A stretch of 45,315 nt of DNA, taken from Elusimicrobiota bacterium. Lineage in GTDB: Bacteria; Elusimicrobiota; Elusimicrobia; UBA1565; UBA9628. A program made the translations under genes and the position numbers. Below are positions 22,821-31,345 of this stretch, piece after piece. The stretch covers positions 1 to 45,315 of the forward strand of contig JAHFCE010000025.1 in NCBI GenBank assembly GCA_023249675.1. The letters are read 5' to 3'. Under the pieces are notes generated by a model. That model was not told where the DNA came from and did no database searches. It saw only the letters and a list, made by a program, of their open reading frames with translations. Numbering within the stretch: the first letter of the stretch is position 1; every line of letters begins with the position of its first letter.

Positions 22821-23923
22821 GCCCCCACCTTATTTCCGAGGACTCTCTTCAGCGCGGCGAACAGCGTCTTGTTCTGGACCGCAGTCCCGATCGAGACACG
22901 GATGTGGTTCGGCAGTCCGTACTCCTCGAGCGGGCGCACGATGACGCCCTGACGCAGCATCGCCTTGAACAGTTCGCGGCCCGGCAGCGGGCAGCGCACG
23001 AAGACAAAGTTAGTGGCCGACTCGCCGACACCGAAGCCCATCTCGCCGAGAGCGCGCGCAACGACGGCCCGCTGGGCGTCGTTGACGGTCACCGCGCGCT
23101 TGACGAAGGCCGCGTCCTTGAGCGCCGACAGGCAGGCGCGCTGGGCCGGAAGGTTCACGTTGAACGGCATCCGAATGCGGTCAAGCCAGCCGATCAGCTC
23201 GGGGTCGGCCACACCGTAGCCGACGCGCAGGCCGGCGAGACCGTAGGCCTTCGAAAAGGTGCGCATCACGACGAGGTTGTCGTGCGCGCGTACAAGCTCG
23301 GGGAGGCTCTTCGGGTAGCCGGGGACGGCCGCGGCATACTGGAAGTAGGCCTCATCGACGACCACAAGAGCCGTCTTCGGCACGGCGGCGAGCATCGCAG
23401 CCACTTCCTCCTGCGTGTTGTAGGTGCCCGTCGGATTGTTCGGGTTGGCGATAAAAATCAATCGCGTGCGCGGGCTCGCCGCCGAGGCCATCAGCGCCAA
23501 GTCGTGGGTCCAGTCCGTCATCGGCACCTCGATGACGCGCGCGCCCATCATCGCAGCCTGCTGTTTGAAACGAATGAATCCGTACTGGGAAACCACCACC
23601 TCGTCTTCGGGATCAAGGAACGCCTCGCACAGCAGGCGGATGACCTCGTCCGAGCCGTTGCCGACGATAATCGACTCGGGCTCGACCTGGTGGAAATGGG
23701 CGAGGGCCGCGCGTAGCTCGGGGCTCGCGCCCTCGGGATATAAACCGCAGGACTTCTCAGCCTTGCGGTAGGCGGCCATCGCCTGCGGCGAGGGGCCGAG
23801 CGGATTCTCGTTTGAGGCGAGCTTGACCACCGACTTGAGGCCGAGCTCGCGCTGAACCGAGGCGATGGACTTGCCGGGCTGGTACGGAAACACCTCGCGC
23901 AAGGCGCGGCGGGGCGCAATCAT
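22817..23923 (-). CDS. hisC: Histidinol-phosphate aminotransferase
   Basis: A 368-residue class I/II PLP aminotransferase. Motifs: KLASNENPLGPSP near residue 34, NPNNPTGT near 160, VVDEAYFQYA, and the PLP lysine K225 in RTFSKAYGLAGLRVGYG; NHIRVSIGT near the end fits HisC. ATG at 23923 lies in an ATGA overlap with yfiH and places the family start correctly; the longer open frame was rejected. No other his gene is present, so it could equally serve phenylalanine/tyrosine synthesis as HisC-like enzymes sometimes do. Confidence 0.92.
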   Translation of the reverse strand: MIAPRRALREVFPYQPGKSIASVQRELGLKSVVKLASNENPLGPSPQAMAAYRKAEKSCGLYPEGASPELRAALAHFHQVEPESIIVGNGSDEVIRLLCEAFLDPEDEVVVSQYGFIRFKQQAAMMGARVIEVPMTDWTHDLALMASAASPRTRLIFIANPNNPTGTYNTQEEVAAMLAAVPKTALVVVDEAYFQYAAAVPGYPKSLPELVRAHDNLVVMRTFSKAYGLAGLRVGYGVADPELIGWLDRIRMPFNVNLPAQRACLSALKDAAFVKRAVTVNDAQRAVVARALGEMGFGVGESATNFVFVRCPLPGRELFKAMLRQGVIVRPLEEYGLPNHIRVSIGTAVQNKTLFAALKRVLGNKVGA

Positions 23924-24642
23924 GGTCGCCTCGGAACGCGGTCCAGCGACAAAAGTGCCAGCATTCGCCCATCCTGTTTGTCTCGGCGCAGCGAGTGGAA
24001 CGCCTCCGCGTGAGAGAGCGTGCACGGCGCCGCGGGCCCGATCCCACGAGCAGAAACGCCCGCGGCCTCGAGCTGGCGGCGCGCCTCGGCGTCAAGATCG
24101 AGATGCAGGCCGTCCTCACGGCGCGAAAAAGAAGAAGACGGGAAACGGCTCTCGAGCTCCGGCCCAACCTTATAAGCGTCAACGCCGATGTGCGGTCCGA
24201 AGGCGACCTGCAGGCGCTGTGCCTCGGCGCCGCGCTTGACGAGCGCCTCGACGGCCTTGGCGGGCATGCCCGCGGCCATACCGCGCCAGCCGGCGTGGAA
24301 TACCCCGGCGTATTGCCCATCGTCCGTCCAGAGATACAGCGGCATGCAGTCGGCCGTGTAAACGGCGACGCAAAGGCCCTCATCGCCCGGGCCAAGAACC
24401 CAGCCGTCTCCTTCCAAACCCTGGGCCGAATGGGCCGCGCGATGGACGGCAACGCCATGAACTTGTTTAAGAACCACCGGCTCCGGCAAGCCCAATAGAG
24501 CCGCAGCGGCCGCGCGCTTGGACGCATCCTTCATGTTGCCCCATCGCCGCGTCGTGAACCCGTGGCGCAGGCCGAGCGCGTTCAGGCGCGGCTCAAGGAA
24601 AAAGCCGTCCTTTTCGACCCACTCTTGGATTGCCGTGATCAC
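23920..24642 (-). CDS. YfiH/laccase-domain purine nucleoside phosphorylase family protein
   Basis: A 240-residue protein of the multi-copper polyphenol oxidase-like (YfiH, DUF152) family, members of which act as purine nucleoside phosphorylases/adenosine deaminases. The metal site residues are visible in VVLKQVHG, YTADCMPLYLW and FHAGWRG, with APCTLSH-type His/Cys near the C-terminus. The start is GTG, 3 bp after the kinase stop. The neighbouring nucleoside kinase supports a nucleoside-metabolism role, which remains inference. Confidence 0.88.
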   Translation of the reverse strand: MITAIQEWVEKDGFFLEPRLNALGLRHGFTTRRWGNMKDASKRAAAAALLGLPEPVVLKQVHGVAVHRAAHSAQGLEGDGWVLGPGDEGLCVAVYTADCMPLYLWTDDGQYAGVFHAGWRGMAAGMPAKAVEALVKRGAEAQRLQVAFGPHIGVDAYKVGPELESRFPSSSFSRREDGLHLDLDAEARRQLEAAGVSARGIGPAAPCTLSHAEAFHSLRRDKQDGRMLALLSLDRVPRRP

Positions 24643-24645
24643 AGC

Positions 24646-25362
24646 TTAGACGGAAGCATGATCCGGCGCGATAGATTTGGCCTTCATCTGCGGCATGCGG
24701 CGCAGCGGGCGCACCCATTTTGTGAAGCTCGATGGCTTGAGCGAGTACTCGTGCACCATGCGCACGACCTCGCTGACAGGCTGGAACGTCTCCCATTTGA
24801 TGCGCAGAACCCGCACGCCCGCCTGCTCCATCTCACCGATGAACTGGTCGTAGTTGTTCTTGAGCATGCGCAGGTAATCGAGGCTGACCGCGGACTCCAT
24901 CATGCGGCCGCGCGAATTGATGCGCGCAATAGCGGTCTCGGGGCTGCAGTCGAGATAGATCATGATCTGCGGAAACACCAGCTCGCGCAGGACCATGTTG
25001 TCGAAAAGGTCCAGGTAGGTGTTGTAATCCATGTCGGTGATGATCTTGTCGGGGTGCTGATTGAGCATGCGCGCGAAGATCGTGTCTTCCCAGATCGTGC
25101 GGTCCTGCACGACGCCGCGAATTTTGCCGAGGCTGATGCGGGTGACGAACTCCCGATGCTGCCGAAAACGGTGGTTCAGCAACCACACCTGCATCATGGT
25201 GCCGTAAGTTTTCATGTCCCCGTAAAAGGGCTCGAGATAGGGATTGCCGTCCACTTCCTCGAGGATGGCCTCGAAGTTCATCGCATTGGCAAGGTCCTGC
25301 GTCAGCGTGGACTTGCCGACTCCGATAGTTCCAGCGATTCCGATGTAGCCTTCAGCGAACAT
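24646..25362 (-). CDS. Deoxynucleoside kinase (dCK/dGK family)
   Basis: A 238-residue salvage enzyme phosphorylating deoxynucleosides. The P-loop GTIGVGKST sits at residues 11-19, followed by the substrate-site EEVDGNPYLEPFY, the catalytic DRTIWEDTIFA (the family's DRS/ED motif) and the lid arginines near INSRGR. The exact nucleoside preference cannot be read. The start has a good GGAGG site 10 nt upstream. A 33-bp-armed hairpin lies between pilT and this gene and may separate the two transcripts. Confidence 0.9.
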   Translation of the reverse strand: MFAEGYIGIAGTIGVGKSTLTQDLANAMNFEAILEEVDGNPYLEPFYGDMKTYGTMMQVWLLNHRFRQHREFVTRISLGKIRGVVQDRTIWEDTIFARMLNQHPDKIITDMDYNTYLDLFDNMVLRELVFPQIMIYLDCSPETAIARINSRGRMMESAVSLDYLRMLKNNYDQFIGEMEQAGVRVLRIKWETFQPVSEVVRMVHEYSLKPSSFTKWVRPLRRMPQMKAKSIAPDHASV

Positions 25363-25403
25363 GGTGAAAACCTCCTAAATTTGCCTTCGGTTCTTCGGTC
25401 TTC

Positions 25404-25483
25404 GGTGTCAGGCCTATAGTTACTTCAATTGTTTGATGGGTTGATTCCACTCAAGCAATTGAAGTAACTATAGGCCTGACACC
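25404..25483. repeat. Long hairpin: 33-bp arms with a 14-nt loop
   Basis: Arms 25404-25436 and 25451-25483 pair over 33 positions with a single G-U. The outer 28 bp (GGTGTCAGGCCTATAGTTAC onward) are perfect. The loop is TGGGTTGATTCCAC. It begins 7 bp after the pilT stop and ends about 41 bp before the kinase start on the minus strand. No U-run follows, so it is probably a mobile palindrome of REP/MITE type rather than an ordinary terminator; either use is inference. Confidence 0.9.
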
Positions 25484-25490
25484 ATTTCCT

Positions 25491-26564
25491 TTACTTGATT
25501 TCCTGCTCAATGCCCCGAAGCGCCAACTTCAGATCGTCCGGGCTCGACGCCGCGGACAGGACCTCGGCTTCGGTTGCGAGACCGTCCTTGAACAGCTTGA
25601 CGAGCGACTGGTTGAACGTGAGCATCCCGTAGAATTGCCCCTTCTGCAGGGCCGCGATGATCTCGATGGATTTGTTGTCCTCGATCTGTTTGCGCACGTG
25701 AGGCGTGTTGATCAGTATCTCGACTGACGGCACGCGTCCGCCCTTCGTGGACGCAAGCAGGCGCTGGCTGACAATCGCACGCAGGCTTTCTGCGAGCTGA
25801 ACTCGGATCAGCGGCTGCTGGTGAGGCGCAAAAAGGTCCACGATGCGGCCGATGGTCTGGATCGCGTCTGTCGTGTGCAAAGTCGCAAACACAAGGTGAC
25901 CTGTGAGCGCTGCCGTCAGCGCCGCCTGGGTCGTCTCCAAATCCCGCATCTCGCCGATCAAGATCACGTCCGGGTCCTGGCGCAGCGCCATCTTGAGGCC
26001 TTCGGCGTAGGTCTGAGTGTCCTCGCCGATCTCGCGCTGACTGATGATCGCCTTCTTGTCTTTGTGCACGAACTCGATCGGATCCTCGATCGTGATGATG
26101 TGCTCGGCACGGCTCTCATTGATGTAGTCGATCATCGCAGCCAAGGTCGAGGACTTGCCCGCGCCCGTAATGCCGGTGACAAGCACCAGGCCGCGGTTGT
26201 TGTCGGATATCTTCTTGAGCGTGGCGACCGGCAGGCGCAGCTCCTGCAGCGTTGGAATCTGGGTCGCGATTAAGCGCACCGCAAGGCAAAGGCGCTGGCG
26301 CTGCTTATAGGCGTTGATGCGGAAGCGCGCGACCTCTCCGGCCTGGAACGAGAAATCGCACTCGCCCCGTTCCTCGAATATCTTGCGCGCGCGCGCAGGC
26401 GCCACCTGATTGAACATCGCCTCGACCAGCGAATCCGGAATCACATCGGGCGCCGCTTGGACAAGTTCTCCATCAATGCGGAGGTACGCGGGACCGCCGG
26501 CCCGAACATGAAGATCGGAACCGTGCTTATTGACGAGGATTTGGAGCATGTCTTGCAAAGTCAC
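25491..26564 (-). CDS. pilT: Type IV pilus retraction ATPase (PilT-type)
   Basis: A 357-residue hexameric motor ATPase that depolymerises type IV pili. Motifs in order: N-terminal GSDLHVRAGGPAYLRIDG, Walker A GITGAGKSS at 131-139, Asp box ITIEDPIEFVH, Walker B DPDVILIGEMRD and His box TGHLVFATLHTTDA. The usual AIRNLIRE element is altered (PHVRKQIEDNKS), which may point to a PilU-like or divergent PilT. The GTG start overlaps the ftsZ stop (GTGA); an ATG 15 nt further in is the alternative. Confidence 0.92.
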   Translation of the reverse strand: MTLQDMLQILVNKHGSDLHVRAGGPAYLRIDGELVQAAPDVIPDSLVEAMFNQVAPARARKIFEERGECDFSFQAGEVARFRINAYKQRQRLCLAVRLIATQIPTLQELRLPVATLKKISDNNRGLVLVTGITGAGKSSTLAAMIDYINESRAEHIITIEDPIEFVHKDKKAIISQREIGEDTQTYAEGLKMALRQDPDVILIGEMRDLETTQAALTAALTGHLVFATLHTTDAIQTIGRIVDLFAPHQQPLIRVQLAESLRAIVSQRLLASTKGGRVPSVEILINTPHVRKQIEDNKSIEIIAALQKGQFYGMLTFNQSLVKLFKDGLATEAEVLSAASSPDDLKLALRGIEQEIK

Positions 26565-27694
26565 CTGAGTTTCCTCACTTTCATGCGGAGGTAGGCGGGC
26601 TTGGTCCAGCGGTCGGTCTCATTGAGATTCTTGAGCAGCTGGGCGTCGGAGATTTCTTCGAAGCCCCGCTCGGGCCGCGCACTCGACGAGACGCGTCCGG
26701 CGGCGGCGCGCAGCGTCCCGCGCGAGCGCTTCGATGGAAAGCCCGTCGCGATTACGGTCACGCGGATCGCATCGCCGAGCGACTCGTTGTACACGTTGCC
26801 CATCTTAAAATTCACTTCGGGACTCGCCGTGCCCTGGATCGTCGCCACGATCTCCTCAATCTCGGAGGTCTTCAGCGTGGCCTGGCATCCGGCAATATTG
26901 ACGATGAGGCCCTTCGCGCCATCGATGACGACGTTCTCAAGCAATGGCGAACGCGTCGCTTCATGCGCAGCGCTGAGAGCGCGACCGGGACCCGACGCCT
27001 CTCCGATGCCGATCAGCGCGTCGCCCGCGTCCTTCATGACGGCACGCAGGTCGTTCATGTCAAGATTGATGAGGCCGGGAACGGTAATCAGGTCCGAGAT
27101 GGACTGAACCGACTTGCGCAAGATATCATCGGCAACGCGGAAAGCCTGATCGTGGTTGGTTTCTGGATCGATCACGTCGAAAAGGCGCTGATTCGGAATC
27201 ACGAGCAAAGTATCCACCGATTGGCGCATCTCCTGAATGCCCTGCTCGGCAATCGCCGCGCGGCGCAGGCCCTCAAAGTCAAACGGGCGCGTGACGATAC
27301 CCACGGTGAGAGCCCCGAGCTCCTTGGCCAGGCGCGCGACGACAGGCCCGCCACCGGTGCCGGTGCCGCCGCCCATGCCGGTGGTCACGAACACCAAGTC
27401 CGCGCCCTGAAGGACTTCACGCAATTGGCCTTCGCTCTCGAGCGCCGCCGCGCGGCCCTTCGCCGCGTCGCCGCCAACGCCAAGGCCGCGGGCCGTCTGC
27501 TCGCCGAGCTGGATGCAGACATGGGCCTGGCATTTACGCAAGACCTGCGAGTCGGAATTCGCGGCCGCGAGCTCGACGCCGGCCAGGCCCGCCTCAACCA
27601 TCCGGTTGATCGCGTTGCAGCCCGCGCCGCCAACGCCGACAACCTTGATGACGGTGCGCTTCTCGTCGAAGTCCTCGGCCAGCTGGATGCGCAC
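26561..27694 (-). CDS. ftsZ: Cell division protein FtsZ
   Basis: A 377-residue tubulin-like GTPase forming the cytokinetic ring. Visible: [15 protein letters not shown] near residue 18, NSDSQVL, tubulin signature GGGTGTG at 108-114, the T7 synergy loop NLDMND at 210-215, and IVNIAGC in the C-terminal domain. The linker is short and basic, and the end [12 protein letters not shown] resembles the conserved tail that binds FtsA. GTG at 27694 shares a base with the ftsA stop (TAGTG); the longer frame was rejected. Confidence 0.96.
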   Translation of the reverse strand: MRIQLAEDFDEKRTVIKVVGVGGAGCNAINRMVEAGLAGVELAAANSDSQVLRKCQAHVCIQLGEQTARGLGVGGDAAKGRAAALESEGQLREVLQGADLVFVTTGMGGGTGTGGGPVVARLAKELGALTVGIVTRPFDFEGLRRAAIAEQGIQEMRQSVDTLLVIPNQRLFDVIDPETNHDQAFRVADDILRKSVQSISDLITVPGLINLDMNDLRAVMKDAGDALIGIGEASGPGRALSAAHEATRSPLLENVVIDGAKGLIVNIAGCQATLKTSEIEEIVATIQGTASPEVNFKMGNVYNESLGDAIRVTVIATGFPSKRSRGTLRAAAGRVSSSARPERGFEEISDAQLLKNLNETDRWTKPAYLRMKVRKLR

Positions 27695-28950
27695 TAGAAG
27701 AGCTCCTGGAGCACGGCGGAGATCCTGCGCATCCACAGCGGCTTCTGCCTCTTAATCAAGCGGCCTTCGGTCGCGCCCCAACGAGGTGCTGCGCCGTACA
27801 GCAGCAGCCCGAGCGCAGTCGAGTAGACGGGAGACAGCCACTTCTCCTCCTCGGTCTGGACCATATCGGGATGCGGCATGCCCAGACGTACCGGCACGCC
27901 TAGAATCTGCTGTGCGGCTACGGCCGTTCCGCGCATGAGCGAGCCGCCGCCGGTGAGGATCGCACCCCCGGGGGCGATGACGTCGGCGTAGGATGAGTTC
28001 TGCAGATCCTCAGCGACGACCGAGAAAATCTCCTCAACCCGCGGCAGAATGATGCCCATCATCGTGCTGGTTTTGATGCGCAGCGGCGTGCGGCCATCGA
28101 TGCCGTGGCAGTCCACGTCGTTATCGCCGTTCAAGAGCGAAGGATGCGCGATGCCGTGCTCGATCTTGATGCGGTCCGCGGTCGCAATCGAGGTCTTGAG
28201 CCCGATGGCGAGATCTCGCGTGATGAAATCGGAGCCGATCGGAATTTCTTTCGAGTATTTGATCGAGCCCTCGCAGTACACGCCGATCGAGAGGGACTGG
28301 CCGCCGAGATCGATCAGCACCGAGCCCAGTTCCTTCTCCTCGGGAGTGACCAGCAGTTCGCCGGCAGCGAGCAGGCCGTACACAGGCTCAACGACCTGGA
28401 AGCCCGCTTGGCTGACCGTCTTCATGATGTTGTTGAGGTGCGCGCTTGAGGCGGTCACGATGTGCACGTCCACTTCCAAAAGCGACGCCTCCATGCCGAC
28501 CGGATGGGGTACGCCGCGCTGACGGTCGAGGGAAAAGCCCTGAGGCACGACGTGCAGGATCTCGCGGTCGGAGGAGAGCGGGATGGCCTTAGCGCTCCCG
28601 ACGACGGAGTCCACATCGGCCGCCGTGATCTCGCGATCGGTGCGAGCGATGTTGAACGCGCCGCGATTGTTGAAGGACTGGAGATGGCTGCCGCGCACGC
28701 CAAGCCAGACCTGAGAAACGGTGGCGCCGACGGCCGCTTCGGCTTCCTCGACGGCGCGCGTCGCCGCGGACGCCGCCTCGAGAATATTGATGACGACCCC
28801 GCCCTTCACGCCGCGGCACACGACGCTCGCGCCTCCCAGCACCTTCACCGTGCCGGTCGCCGCGTCAGGCGCGCCGATTAGGCAGGTGATACGGCCGCTG
28901 CCGACGTCGAGACCCGCTACGAGTTCCTGCTTTGTCTTCCTTTTCATCAT
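27694..28950 (-). CDS. ftsA: Cell division protein FtsA
   Basis: A 418-residue actin-like ATPase that tethers FtsZ to the membrane. The phosphate-1 motif AGLDVGSGRITCLIG is at the N-terminus, LIDLGGQSLSIGVY is phosphate-2, and APGGAILTGGGSLMRG is the adenosine motif. The region around 85-165 (the 1C domain) is intact. The C-terminus ends MRRISAVLQELF, an amphipathic helix expected for membrane anchoring. Its ATG overlaps the ftsQ stop by 4 bp. Confidence 0.95.
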   Translation of the reverse strand: MMKRKTKQELVAGLDVGSGRITCLIGAPDAATGTVKVLGGASVVCRGVKGGVVINILEAASAATRAVEEAEAAVGATVSQVWLGVRGSHLQSFNNRGAFNIARTDREITAADVDSVVGSAKAIPLSSDREILHVVPQGFSLDRQRGVPHPVGMEASLLEVDVHIVTASSAHLNNIMKTVSQAGFQVVEPVYGLLAAGELLVTPEEKELGSVLIDLGGQSLSIGVYCEGSIKYSKEIPIGSDFITRDLAIGLKTSIATADRIKIEHGIAHPSLLNGDNDVDCHGIDGRTPLRIKTSTMMGIILPRVEEIFSVVAEDLQNSSYADVIAPGGAILTGGGSLMRGTAVAAQQILGVPVRLGMPHPDMVQTEEEKWLSPVYSTALGLLLYGAAPRWGATEGRLIKRQKPLWMRRISAVLQELF

Positions 28951-29765
28951 CTCAGTTTTCCCTGGTAAGGCTTCAGCAGAACTTTCCCATCCTCAAACCA
29001 GCGCAGGTCCGCGGAGAAAGCGCCCGGCTCCTTGGTGCGAGCGTCGGCCACCGCTTGCGTCAGACGCGCGAGTTTCTCCCGCGTCCACTCAAGCCGCCCC
29101 CACTGAACCTTCGTTCCATCGATCAGATTTGCTTCCCAGCCGTTCTCGGGCGAGCCGTACGACATCCCCTTCAACGCCGCCGGAAAAGAGCCCGCGGCCG
29201 CGAACAGCGGCCACTCGCGCGCGAGCGCCAACAATTCGCCGGCACTAGCACCCGCGACCTCGACCGAGGGCCCCGTCATGTTAAAAACACCTTCGGGCGC
29301 TGCGAACACAACCCCGTCAGCGCCGAGAAAGCCGGCGGGTTTACCCCCTCGCGTCGCAGCCGCGACCGCGCGGCGGACGATGAGCGTCAAAGTCGCCGTC
29401 TTTTCCGTCCAATTGCGACGAACGCGAATATCCGATATCGCCGCAAACCGCGCCTTGAGCGCCTCGGCCTTGTCGCCGGCCGTGCCGGGAACCGAGTTAG
29501 CCGCGGCCTGCGCGCGCGCGCGCAAGGGCTCGGGACCCTCAACGATGACAACGGCCGCGCCATAAGGCGTGGAAGCTCGGCTCCCATAAACTCCGTTAGG
29601 AAAGAGGCCCGCACCAAACTCAGACGCAAGCTTGTGAACGGTGACGAAGGCGACGGCGCCAAGGACAAGGACAACGGCAAATGCCGCAAGCACGCGGACG
29701 CGGCGGACTCTGTCCTTGGGACGGGCGACGACGCGGAAGCGGCGGCGGGGCGGTAAATTATTCAC
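28947..29765 (-). CDS. ftsQ: FtsQ/DivIB-type cell division protein
   Basis: A 272-residue bitopic membrane protein. The short basic cytoplasmic part (NNLPPRRRFRVVARPKDRVRRVRV) is followed by one membrane segment (LAAFAVVLVLGAVAFVTV) and a periplasmic region with a POTRA-like part (ALKARFAAISDIRVRRNWTEKTATLTLIVRR) and a beta-rich second part. Sequence similarity to FtsQ is weak, as usual, but position between murB and ftsA is decisive. The GTG start overlaps murB by 8 bp. Confidence 0.85.
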   Translation of the reverse strand: MNNLPPRRRFRVVARPKDRVRRVRVLAAFAVVLVLGAVAFVTVHKLASEFGAGLFPNGVYGSRASTPYGAAVVIVEGPEPLRARAQAAANSVPGTAGDKAEALKARFAAISDIRVRRNWTEKTATLTLIVRRAVAAATRGGKPAGFLGADGVVFAAPEGVFNMTGPSVEVAGASAGELLALAREWPLFAAAGSFPAALKGMSYGSPENGWEANLIDGTKVQWGRLEWTREKLARLTQAVADARTKEPGAFSADLRWFEDGKVLLKPYQGKLR

Positions 29766-30699
29766 CGACGACCCTCATCTCGAGCTCGAGCTGCACGCCG
29801 CTGGCCGCGCGAACCCGCTCCGAGATGAGGTCGACGAGAGCGAGGACATCGGAGGCCTTAGCCCCGGCGAAGTTCTCGATGAAATTCGCATGCATCGGCG
29901 AGACGCGCGCGCCGCCAAGGGCATAGCCTTTCAAGCCCGATTGCTCGATCATCCGTGCTGCGAAACGACCAGGTGGATTTTTAAAAGTGGATCCCACGTT
30001 AAAGGTATGGATGGGCTGGGTCTGAAAACGCTTCTGCTGCTGACGGGCGACGGCGGCCATTATATCAGCTTTGACCCCGCGCTTCAACCGAAGCAGGGCC
30101 GAGACAATGAGCGCTGTCCCAATATTGCTCGAACGATAACCGAAGCGGAGGCTGGAGCGCGCGATCACGCTTAACTGTCCCGCGAGATCAAGCGTCTCGA
30201 CCTCGTCCACGAACGGCCCGATTTCCCCTTCGCGCGTGCCCGCGTTCATGACGATCGCGCCACCAAGCGCTCCGGGCACGCCCACGATCGGCTCGAGTCC
30301 CGACAATCCTTTCTCCGCGCAGCTCACAACCAGCTGCGGCACGCGCACCGCCGCCCCCGCGCGAACAAGGGTCGGCCCGAGAAACTCGATCCTCTCAAAA
30401 TCGCCGCCGAGCGCCAGCGTGAGGCCGCGCACGCCGCCGTCGCGGACAAGCAGGTTCGAACCCCAGCCGAGAAAAAAGACAGGCGCTCCCGCCGAACGCG
30501 CGATCCGCAGCGATGCGGCGGCTTGCCCGGGAGTCCTCGCGGTCACAAAAGCGTCCGCCGGCCCGCCGATCTTGAAACTGGTATGACGCGCGAGCGGCTC
30601 ATCGCGAAGAGGCGACAGGCCCGCGCGCTCCAGCTCCTCGATCCAGTTCACGCTCCGCTTCGCTGCGCGTGACTTTCTTTCATATTCGATTTTTACCAT
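29758..30699 (-). CDS. murB: UDP-N-acetylenolpyruvoylglucosamine reductase
   Basis: A 313-residue FAD enzyme making UDP-MurNAc for peptidoglycan. Motifs: HTSFKIGGPADAFV, FAD-binding LGWGSNLLVRDGG, VGVPGALGGAIVMNAGTREGE, FGYRSSNI, VGSTFKNPPG with the catalytic Ser/Lys region, and the final GGARVSPMHANFIEN. It heads the minus-strand division cluster. murC, usually upstream, is absent here and the next gene diverges. GGAGG lies 10 nt before the ATG. Confidence 0.95.
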   Translation of the reverse strand: MVKIEYERKSRAAKRSVNWIEELERAGLSPLRDEPLARHTSFKIGGPADAFVTARTPGQAAASLRIARSAGAPVFFLGWGSNLLVRDGGVRGLTLALGGDFERIEFLGPTLVRAGAAVRVPQLVVSCAEKGLSGLEPIVGVPGALGGAIVMNAGTREGEIGPFVDEVETLDLAGQLSVIARSSLRFGYRSSNIGTALIVSALLRLKRGVKADIMAAVARQQQKRFQTQPIHTFNVGSTFKNPPGRFAARMIEQSGLKGYALGGARVSPMHANFIENFAGAKASDVLALVDLISERVRAASGVQLELEMRVVGE

Positions 30700-30703
30700 T
30701 TAA

Positions 30704-30712
30704 TGCTATCCT
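30704..30712 (+). promoter_or_regulatory. Extended -10 (TGC-TATCCT) before the rhomboid-like gene
   Basis: The sequence ends 6 nt before the ATG at 30719, and no ribosome-binding site is present on this strand (the nearby CCTCC belongs to the divergent murB's GGAGG). A leaderless mRNA is predicted. The murB and rhomboid-like starts are only 19 bp apart. Confidence 0.4.
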
Positions 30713-30718
30713 CCGACC

Positions 30719-31345
30719 ATGGACGGAGCGTGGGTCGACCGCCTAGAACGCCGATTTGGATTATTCGCCGTTCCCGGACTACCCGGCCTCCTGACCGCGA
30801 TGACCGCAGCGGCAGCACTCTTCGCCGCCTCCAAACCCGAATTCGTCTCGGCCCTCGCCCTCAATCCCAACGCGCTGCTTCGCGGCCAGATTTGGCGCGT
30901 CGTCACGTTCCTCATCGTCCCGCCCGAGTCGAGCCTCCTCTGGATGCTGCTGTGGCTTGCAATGATCTTCGCCGTCTTGAGCGCGCTCGAGGCGGCCTGG
31001 GGCGAGTTCAAGCTCACCGTGTTCATCGCGGTCGGCGCGCTGATGTCGACGGCGGCCGCGCTCCTGACCGGCGCGTCCGGCGACAACGGCCCCGTACATC
31101 TGGCCAACTTCCTCGCGTTCGCGCGCTTAGCGCCCGACCGGGAGGTGCTCGTGATGTTCATCCTCCCGGTCAAGCTCCGTTGGGTCGCCGCGGCGGCCGC
31201 AGCACTCACCGCGATCCAGCTTCTCGGCGGCGACAACGCCGCGCGCGCGCGCCTCTTCGCCGGCCTGTCCGCCTACCTCCTTTATTTCGGTCCGGGCCAT
31301 TGGCAGGACATCAAGTTCGCCTGGCGCCGCCGGGGACTGCGCTGA
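30719..31345 (+). CDS. Rhomboid-like multi-pass membrane protein, probably without protease residues
   Basis: A 208-residue protein with about five to six hydrophobic segments (LTAMTAAAALFAAS, LLWMLLWLAMIFAVLSAL, LTVFIAVGALMSTAAALL and others). The IWRVVTFLIVPP motif after the first segment and the general layout resemble rhomboid family proteins. A GASG sequence occurs but in a loop, and the catalytic His of the last segment is not seen (AYLLYFGP instead), so it looks like an inactive relative. The stop overlaps the CTG start of the glycosidase-like gene, which suggests linked function. Confidence 0.65.
   Translation: MDGAWVDRLERRFGLFAVPGLPGLLTAMTAAAALFAASKPEFVSALALNPNALLRGQIWRVVTFLIVPPESSLLWMLLWLAMIFAVLSALEAAWGEFKLTVFIAVGALMSTAAALLTGASGDNGPVHLANFLAFARLAPDREVLVMFILPVKLRWVAAAAAALTAIQLLGGDNAARARLFAGLSAYLLYFGPGHWQDIKFAWRRRGLR

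Noticed and set aside
30703-31341. Upstream in-frame extension of the glycosidase-like gene by about 213 codons
   Set aside because: It is the out-of-frame shadow of the rhomboid-like gene, Arg/Pro-rich in composition, and would bury the signal peptide in the middle of the protein.
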